This document shows, piece by piece, positions 56,658 through 64,000 of a stretch of DNA of 64,000 nucleotides. Made by a program: the position numbers and the translations under genes. Origin of the DNA: Puccinellia tenuiflora. Lineage: Eukaryota > Streptophyta > Magnoliopsida > Poales > Poaceae. Positions within the stretch are counted from its first letter, which is position 1, and each line of letters begins with the position of its first letter. The stretch spans positions 186,001 to 250,000 of the forward strand of contig QRDG01000873.1 in the NCBI GenBank assembly GCA_012064385.1, given 5' to 3'. Under the pieces are notes generated by a model. It worked only from the letters and a program-made list of their open reading frames with translations. It was not told the DNA's origin and did no database searches.

Positions 56658-57105
56658 TGACGTGGGTATACCCTCCGGGCACCCCACCATTGGCATACCC
56701 GATGCAACCCAGCTGAAGATATATTTGGAGGCCCACCTGGCGGCCCAACGAAGTCCAAGAAGCCACAACTTGGAGTACAAGACAAACTCATGTAAACCCT
56801 ACCTCGCTGCATATATAAAGCCAGGTAGGGGCACCCTTAGGGGGAGATGGGAGACACCACACCCGCCACCGGCGGCAACATAGATGAGATCCAATCTCCA
56901 CCACCATAGCCTCCGGGCCACCTTGTAATCGTCATCATCAATATAATCAGACAAGCAGGATGTAGGTCTTTACCTCACAATGAGGGGCCGAACCTGGGTA
57001 AATCCTTGCTTGTCAGCCGTCCGACACTACTAGCGCGCCAACTTCTCCCTCTATATGAAACCCAAGGATGCTATCCGAGGGATTTGCCGTGGTAACCCCA
57101 CGTCA
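56658..57105 (+). repeat. Element H, 3' LTR
   Basis: 448 bp, colinear with the 5' LTR with few changes, ending CCCCACGTCA before the GACAC duplication. Confidence 0.88.
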
Positions 57106-58305
57106 GACACGCTCCACTTTTTCATTATACACTCCTGTGCTTCACTTATATGATGTATATCTGTAGTCATTCATTGAACCAAGTTGTTGTTATGTGTTTG
57201 CTTAATATCCTGCTAAGCCTAAAAATTCTATACTGAGAGGGAATACTTCTCGTGCATCCAACTCCCTGAGCCAGAAATCTTTGCCATTTGTGTCCACCAT
57301 ACCTACCTACATGTGGTATTTCCCTGCCACTCCAAGTAAATTTTTCATGTGCTATCTTTAAACTTTCAAAATTCTCCTTTTGTGTGCCCCTGTTTTTAAG
57401 CTCATGAGGAAGCAGTGGGAAGCTAGATATAACCTGTGACAAGCAAGGTCATTTTCCCCTTTCACCCGGTGTTGATGGTTTACGTCCTCACTTGAATCAA
57501 CCCGAGAGCGGCTTAAGAAAAATATAAATATAACTCACCATTCTCCTCCACACAATGAAAATCAGAGAAATCAACTCAAACATTGGTTAGTGGTGAAACA
57601 AAGGAGAAAGAGGAATGTACTCATTCCTCTAAAACCAGCCGCTCTCAAAAGTCTAAAAGCCTTGCTTGAAGTGGGGGACTAGCTAGCTTCTCTATTGTGA
57701 AGTCGTTGACGAAAGCATGCATATCTCAAAACTGTTTTACTTCTGTCAAAAATCAAAAAAATAATAAAAAGCTCTAGCACATGATTAATCCCTGCTTCCC
57801 TCTCCGAAGGGCCTTTTTTTTACTTTTATGTTGAGTCAGTCTTCCTCTTCCTTCTTAACCCCCTCAAGCAATCACTTGGTATCAACTTTGGTTCATGTTT
57901 TAATTCATGTTATCTTTATGTCTAACTGTGAAAACTTTGTATTGACTTTATCTTGAGATAAACAAGTTGCAAGTTGAAGCTTTATGCTGAAAACTTAAAT
58001 CTTCCTTTGTGTTGGCCAAACACCTTTGTTGAACAAATAATGCTTTGTGAGATATCAATCATTGTCAAGTGTTATGCTTTTAAATCTCCAATGTACTCTT
58101 TTCTAATTAATTCTTGCTTAGATGTTACACCTGGTTAATCATTGTTTGTTTCATTCAACGAACATTTGTTTTGGATCAATGCATTCAGTTCATATGCTTT
58201 ACATGATTACATGATCAAGATTGTGTTTGGTAGCATGTCACTTCAAAAATTATTTTGTTATCACTTACCTACTCGAGGACGAGCAGGAGTTAAGCTTGGG
58301 GATGC

Positions 58306-59840
58306 TGATACGTCTCCGACGTATCTATAATTTTTTATGTTCCATGCTTGATTTTATATCAGTGCCACATGTTTTTATAATGTTTTTATATCATTTTGGC
58401 ATGATTTATGGAACTAACCTATTAACAAGATGCCCAGTGCCAGTTCCTATTTTCTGCTATCTTTTTGTTTCAGAAAAGTTGTTCTAGAAAGTTTCCTGGA
58501 ACGCGCTGAAAATTTACAGGAATTGTTTGCTATATGAAACAAAGAAGGAACCCGAAGGACGCCCGGAGGGGAGCCCCAGGTGATCCAGACGCTACCTGGC
58601 CGCGGCTGGGGCCCACCTGGGCAGCTCCTTCGCCTCGATGCAAAAACCCTAAGACACCAGATCATATTTCCAGAAGACGTCCGAGGCCACCGCCATCTCC
58701 AACCCTAGTTCGGGAGGGTTCTGTAGCTCTTCCCGGCACCCTGCCGGAGAGGGGAATTGACACCGAAGGCATCTACACCACCATGCCTGCCTCCGGAGAG
58801 ATGCGTGAATAGTCCACCACGGGACTACAGATCCATAGCAGTAGCTAGATGGTTGTCTCTCCTCCTTGTACTCCATTGCTTAGATCTTGTGAGCTGCCTA
58901 TCATGATCAAGATCATATTATTTGTAGCTGGTACATGATTGTATTTGCATGGATCCGATGAATCGTGGAAGTCATTGCTTTTGTTCACCTATTGTGTTTT
59001 ATCTATGATCTTGCATGCTCTCCGATGCTAGTGGATGCTTTGGCCAAGTAATTATTAGTGTTGTATGAGGGAGTATTTATGCTAGATAGTGGGTTCATGC
59101 CTCTCTTATCTGAGCTCGGGCTGACAGAAACGATTAAGATGAGACATGTGCTGTTGCCACTAGGGAGAAAACAGCGGTGTAATTTCCTTGTGTTATTTAC
59201 ATTGCTTACATTATGCACTTTGCTTATTGCAATGATCTGTTGCTTGCAACTTAATACTTTTGCGTGACATGCTGGATTGCGATCCCAAGGTGGATTATTA
59301 GTCATAGATGCAGTCATAAAACGGTCTATGTATTTTTACGTAATGCCCATATTAGATGAAACGGTGAACTATATTGTTTTATGATAGCCTTGTTGTGCGC
59401 CCACAATTCTGTCAATTGCCATACTGTAATTTGTTTACCCGTCATGTATATCTTTTGAAGAGACACCTCTAGTGAACTGTGGATCCCGGTCCTATTTTTC
59501 TACATTGCTTACAACCGTTTTCATAGCTTTTCATCATCATTTGCTCGTTGGTCCTACTTCACTCTCATCATATTTTACATCCACACATTTAATACTTTGT
59601 GTTCAGCAAGCCGGAGAGATTGACAACCTCTTTGTTTTCGTTGGGGCAAAGTACTTGTTTGTGATTGTGTGCAGGTCCGCGTTAATCTACAAGCGCCAGA
59701 GTAGATTGACACCTCTCTAAGCCTTTACCAAGTCCTACTGGATCTGACAACGTTGGTTTTGTAATCAAGGGAAACTGCTACTTTGCTGCATCATACCTTC
59801 CTCTTGGGGTCTCCCAGCGAATGTGTGATCCACGTCATCA
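58306..59840 (+). repeat. Element A, LTR 3 (3'), without TATA box
   Basis: Colinear with LTRs 1 and 2, but about 35 bp including the TATA box is missing near 58636 (CTTCGCCTCGATGCAAAAACC). It ends GTCATCA, followed by AGTAC at 59841-59845. Confidence 0.9.
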
Positions 59841-59845
59841 AGTAC
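59841..59845. repeat. Target-site duplication AGTAC, right copy, of array A
   Basis: Partner of 3060-3064. Confidence 0.92.
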
Positions 59846-60452
59846 AAGGAGAGACAACCATCTAGCTACTGCCATGGACCCGTAATCCCGTGGTGGACTA
59901 CTCACGCATCACTCCGGAGGCAGGCATGGTGGTGTAGATGCCTCCGGTGACGATCTCCCGCTCCGGCAGGGTGTCGGGAAGAGCTTCAGATCCCTCTCGA
60001 TCTAGGGTTGGTGACGGTGGCGGCCTTAGATGGTTTCTAGAAAATATGATCTGGTATCGAGGGTTTTCGGGACGAAGGCAATTTATAGGAGAAAGGGCAA
60101 CTCGGGGAGGCGCCCGAGGTGCCCAGGTGGGCCCCAGCCGCGGTCAAGGGGTTAACCGCGCCTGGGTGCCGTCTGGGGCCTGTGGGACCTCCCTCCAGGT
60201 CTCCTGCAAGTGCAGTCTTCGTTTCATCGTAAAGATAATTCATGTAAATTTTCAGCTGATTCCGAGAAACTTCCCCGAACAACTTTTCTGAAACAAAAAG
60301 ACAGCAGAAAATAGGAACTGGCACTGGGCATCTTTCCAATAGGTTAGTTCCATAAATTATGCCAAAATAATGTAAAAACATTATAAAATGTGGCGATGAT
60401 ATATAATCAAGCATGGAACATCAAAAATTATAGATACGTTTTAGACGTATCA
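59846..60452 (-). mobile_element. Element C, 3' LTR, proximal part (minus strand)
   Basis: Reverse complement of the first 600 bp of the A-type LTR. The minus-strand TATA box CTATAAAT is at 60081-60088. The LTR start reads TGATACGTCTAAAACGTATC on the minus strand. Its other part is 2113-3064. Confidence 0.87.
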
Positions 60453-62881
60453 GCATCCCAAAGCTTAATTCTTGCTCGTCCTCGAGTAGGTAAATGATAA
60501 CAAAATAACTTTTAAAGTGACATGCTACCAACATAATCTTGATCAAGTAATAATGTAAAGTACATGATCTGAATGAAGTGATCCAAGACAATGGTCCATT
60601 GAATAGAGTAAACAATGATTAACCAAGTGTAACATCTACGCAAGAATTTTTCGCAAATAGTACTTTGGAGACTTAAAAGTATGAATCTTGACATGATTGA
60701 TATCTCACAAAGCAACATTCTTTCGTCAAAGGTGTTTGACCAACACAAAGGAAGATTTAAGTTTCAGCAAAAAGCTTCAACTTGCAACATATTTATCTCA
60801 AGATAAAGTAAATACAAAGTTTTCATGGTTAGACATAAAGATAACATGTAGTAAGACTTGCACTACAATTGATACTATATGTTTGCTTGAGAGATAAAGA
60901 TTGGAAAGGGAAACTACTCAACATAAAAGTAAAAGAAAGGCCCTTCGCAGAGGGAAGCAGAGATTAGTCATGTGCTAGAGATTTTTAATTTTTTTATGAA
61001 ATAGAAGTAAAACAATTTTGAGATATGCATGCTTTCGTCAATGAATCCACAACAAAGAAATCCGTTAGTCCCCCATGCCAAGCAAGGCTTTAGACTTGTG
61101 AGAGCGGCTCCCATAGAGGAACGAGAACATTCCTCTTTCTCCTTTGTTTATCACTAGCCAATGTATGACTGATTTCTCAGGTACAATGTGTGAAGGAGAG
61201 ATTAATGATGTTGAATTTGTTAATTTATATATTGCGGGCTGGGAACCCTTGGGCAGCTCTCGGCAAATTTAAGTGAGCACGTAATCCATGCTCACCAGGT
61301 GAAAGGGGGGGAAATAACCTTGCTTGACACAGGATATAACAAACTTCCTTACTACTTCCTCATGAGCTAAAAACAGAGACACAAATAGGAATATTTTGAA
61401 GGTTTAAAGGTAGCACATGACAAATTTACTTGGAGTGGCAAGGAAATACCACATGTAGGTACGTATGGTGGACACAAATAGCAAAGATATTTGGCTCAAG
61501 GATTTGGATGCACGAGAAGTATTCCCTCTCAGTATGGAATTTTTAGGCTTAGCAAAATATCAAGGAAACACATGACATCAACCTAGTTCATGGATGACTA
61601 CATTATATAGACTCCACACTGTCTACCTTGTTAGCCAAACCATCCCATTGCAAAAAGAACATCTAGACTTCGAGAGCTACCAAGCAGGACAAACGCCATA
61701 ATTTTAAGCTTTACGGTAGTTCTTCACTAATCCATTCTTAAGTAAATGTTCCACAAGTTTAAGCATCAATCTACTTCATATCTCAAAACAATTGACAAGT
61801 ATCAAATATTCAAGACAACGATATACAAGATTATGCAAACACTTCTTTTCACCACTTCCTACATGATTATTTCCTTTCACCGAAAGACCAATCAACTTAT
61901 TTGAAACAACTGTAAGTGAAAACACAAGGGAGTACTTCCTAAATACAAAAGCTAATAGCTCTGAACAAGAGATACGTGAAAAACAAGAGCTAGAAGCAAG
62001 AATAATAAAAGCTAAACACTCAACACATATAAGTGAAGAACAGAAGTGTTTTATGAAAAAGTAGAGCGTGTCTCTCTCCCAAACAAGAATGCAAGGACCC
62101 AATTTATTGCAAAGACCAGGGAACAAAAATAAACACACTGAAAATAAAAACAAACTGACGCTCCAAGAATAACACATAATGTGTAAAGGAATAAAAATAT
62201 AGTACCACGAGTAAAACTGATGATTGTTGATAAAGAAGGGGATGCCTTGGGCATCCCCAAGCTTAGATGCTTGTGAATTCTTGAATATTGTAGAGGAGGG
62301 TCCATGGGGAGCCTCCCCAAGCTTGTGCTTTTATCCCTTCTTGATCTTCATTCATCACCCTGCTCTTGAATACTTGAAAACTTTCTTCACGCAAAACTTA
62401 TTGCAACTTCATTAGAGGGGTTAGTCCACAAAAATAAATCTTCCTTCAGTTCCAAAGCACATATCATGAACTTATTTTTAAACATTAGATACTATCACCA
62501 TGATCCAAGTAAACATCTTGGTCTCAAAAGAACCTTACTTTGCCCGTACAAGAAGCAATGCAAAACTAAGACATAATCTGTCAAAAACAGAACAGACTGT
62601 AAAGGTGAATTTTTTCGGGGTACTTCTGGACCTCAAATAATAAAATGTAAAACTAGAGAAAGGTAAAAAAACCCTGATGCTTGCTGTCAAAAAATTTCAG
62701 CCACAGATGACGTTCTGTGATTTTTTGGAATTTCGAACAGTGAAGAACATAAATCTGTTTCTGGACAACAAACTCACAAATTAGTCTCCCTCTCTTTAGA
62801 GGCTATTCTTGGCACACAAAAAAAAAACAAAAAGATACAAGGGAGTTGTTACAGAGGTAACATCACCCAAAAATTCAATAT

Positions 62882-62902
62882 AAGCGCTTTTCTTTAACGC
62901 CT
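62882..62902 (-). other. Conserved hairpin after the ORF (element C)
   Basis: Same stem and loop as in A and B; here the following GGGAGGCAACCC is lost. Confidence 0.7.
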
Positions 62903-63039
62903 TTTAGCTAGGCTCAATGATTTTAATGATGCTCTCATAAGAATAAGAGTTGAAACAAAAGAGAGCATCAAGAAGCAAATATCAAACACATTTAAGCCTT
63001 TCCCACTTCATATGCATAGAAATCTTGTAATAAAATCAA

Positions 63040-64000
63040 TCAATGAAGACACATAGTGATAAGCATAGGAAGATAAAACAAGAGCAATTTCAAAACTTTC
63101 AACATAAAGAGAGGTGTTTTAGTGTCATGAATTTTTTTATAACCATATTTCCCTCTCTCAAAATAATTTCCAGTAGCATCATGAACGAACTCAACAGTAT
63201 AACTATCACATAAAACATGCTTTTCATGATCTACAAACACATATTTTTTATTAATCTCCAAAATAGTATGATAAAAATAAATAGAAGTCATGACCTTTCC
63301 AATCCCATTTTCAGTAGTAGCATAATTAATATCATCAAGTAACATAGGACCATCATTAACTTCATAGCATAAATAATCATAAACAATTGTAGGACACCCA
63401 TTTTTACCTTTAGTTTTATTTTTGTTTGGTTGTGTTTTGGGTGATGTTTAATAGGGGAATCGTGGTCATAAGTGTAGCAAGCATCAATTTCCTCAAAAAG
63501 GGATATTTCAAGAGAATCCATAGGAACATAACATTCATCCTCCTTTGGAAAGCATGGAGGGCAATCAAATAATGTAAGAGTTAAAGAGTTGCTCTCATTA
63601 GAAGGTAGGCATGGGTAGCTAATCCATTCTTCCTCCTTTTGTTCGTCACTCTCTTCCTCTTTTTCATCCAATGAGCTTCCAGTTTCAGCAATTTCTTCTT
63701 CCACGATTTCCTGCAAGGCATTAGTCTCTTCTTTTGGAGGATAAGTTCTCTCAAGAAAATAAGTAATATAAGGATTATCATTGTAATACTCAAGGAAATA
63801 TCCAAGTATAACAAAATTTTCAAATTTGTAAGAAGCTTTATCAATATATTTAAGCACAGAAGTAATTTCATAGGCACCCATAAAAACAACAAATTCTTCA
63901 ATTTGTTCAAGATTATCAAAATCATAGTTTCCTTTAGCATAAGAAGCCAATATTTCATTATCATTATAATCACATTGGAAAGGGAGGTGTTTATTCCTCC
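63040..64000 (-). pseudogene. Element C ORF, third cargo type, frameshifted and cut by window end
   Basis: On the minus strand a frame running in from beyond 63950 is open to about 63400 and contains NLEQIEEFVVFMGAYEITSV, an acidic stretch with DEKEEESDEQKEEE, SYPCLPSNESNSLTLTLF and DSLEISLFEEIDACY. After a frameshift near 63400 the reading goes on with LLDDINYATTENGIG and NYFERGKYGYKK to a stop at 63040. Segments like LPSNESNSLTLTLF occur in other non-autonomous Triticeae gypsy elements, as I recall, with no known function. The sequence differs from the ORFs of A and B. The 5' end is outside the window. Confidence 0.6.

Larger units (their letters stand above)
53730..57105 (+). mobile_element. 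Element H: short non-autonomous LTR retrotransposon, 3.4 kb
   Basis: LTRs of about 447 bp (53730-54176 and 56658-57105) start TGACGTGGG and end CCCCACGTCA, and are flanked by GACAC (53725-53729 and 57106-57110). The primer site TGGCGCCGTATGTGGGAA is at 54179-54196 and the polypurine tract ACTCGGGGGCTAC at 56645-56657. The 2.48-kb internal region has no gag or pol motif in any frame. Primer site and polypurine tract resemble those of Tat elements such as F, which may mobilise it. Confidence 0.88.
50573..58305 (+). mobile_element. Element A, internal region 2, with two later insertions
   Basis: Without the two insertions and their target duplications it is about 3.2 kb. It is colinear with region 1 but lacks about 415 bp matching 6690-7105; the junction near 57150 is CTTATATG/ATGTATATC. 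Polypurine tract at 58292-58305. Sequence outside the ORF and the insertions shows no gene. Confidence 0.85.
3065..59840 (+). mobile_element. Element A: Ty3/gypsy-type tandem array LTR-int-LTR-int-LTR
   Basis: Three LTRs in the same direction (3065-4648; 8226-9231 continued at 50011-50572; 58306-59840) alternate with two internal regions (4649-8225 and 50573-58305). One 5-bp duplication, AGTAC, flanks the whole array. Each internal region has a tRNA-Asp-type primer site, one short ORF and the polypurine tract AAGCTTGGGGATGC. No gag-capsid, reverse transcriptase or integrase is present, so the element is non-autonomous. The LTR start TGATACGTCTCCGACGTATC is of the kind seen in the Sabrina/WHAM/BAGY-2 group of Triticeae gypsy elements; the exact family is from memory and uncertain. 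Element B interrupts the middle LTR. Confidence 0.88.
60453..64000 (-). mobile_element. Element C, internal region (minus strand), cut by window end
   Basis: It begins at the LTR with the polypurine tract (minus AAGCTTTGGGATGC, 60453-60466) and is colinear with the internal regions of A and B, more diverged. It contains the PPT-like inverted repeat (62238-62258) and the hairpin (62882-62902). Between 60470 and 62880 I see no gene. The 5' LTR lies beyond 64000. Confidence 0.85.

Noticed and set aside
60037..60414. Minus-strand 125-codon frame
   Set aside because: It lies wholly within the C LTR and matches similar LTR readings at 9270-9602 and 48671-49189, so it is LTR sequence read by chance.

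Overview
The window is plant nuclear DNA, most likely from a Pooideae grass of the Triticeae type (wheat, barley, rye or Aegilops). I base this on the long Ty3/gypsy LTRs that begin TGATACGTCTCC..ACGTATC, the deep nesting of retrotransposons, and a Tat-lineage element with an antisense extra gene. I found no host gene, tRNA gene or rRNA gene. Almost every base past about 1.6 kb belongs to a transposable element whose borders can be set by target-site duplications (TSDs). Letters A to H below are my own labels.

Order of insertion, oldest first. (1) A LINE 3' end on the minus strand (1593-2112), next to unassigned sequence 1-1592. (2) Element C, minus strand: its 3' LTR is split into 2113-3064 and 59846-60452, and its internal part runs off the right edge. 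(3) Element A, plus strand, 3065-59840, TSD AGTAC, inside C's LTR. A is a tandem LTR-internal-LTR-internal-LTR array. (4) Element B, plus, 9232-50005, TSD GATAG, inside the middle LTR of A. (5) Inside B: a Mutator-like element with a 9-bp TSD (12441-14099), and element D, minus, 15132-47539. (6) Inside D: element E, minus, 16760-29102, a second LTR-internal-LTR-internal-LTR array with 3.5-kb LTRs; and element F, plus, 32314-45305, TSD ATAGG. (7) A 985-bp solo LTR (37631-38615, TSD GAGTC) splits the RNase H region of F. The second internal region of A also holds a PIF/Harbinger-like element (52134-53284, TSD TTA) and a short non-autonomous LTR element H (53730-57105, TSD GACAC).

Protein-coding content. 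F is the only element with a recognisable gag-pol: capsid, protease, reverse transcriptase, degenerate RNase H, a second archaeal-type RNase H and integrase. That domain order marks the Tat lineage. Its gag-pol carries several stops and frameshifts. Its 3' region holds an antisense gene (44303 to 41081, minus) that reads as six exons with five GT-AG introns in perfect phase, 917 codons without a stop, with a TATA box upstream. This is the best candidate for a working gene in the window. A, B and C are related non-autonomous elements that share LTRs and untranslated parts but carry three different short ORFs at the same place. D has a large ORF of unknown function, broken by F.

The elements are parasites of each other and no host pathway is encoded. 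A, B, C, D, E and H lack polymerase genes here and would need enzymes supplied in trans. The main points for follow-up are the intact antisense gene, the two tandem LTR arrays, the swapped ORF cargo between shared LTRs, and the Mutator-like element with tRNA-like sequence in its terminal repeats.
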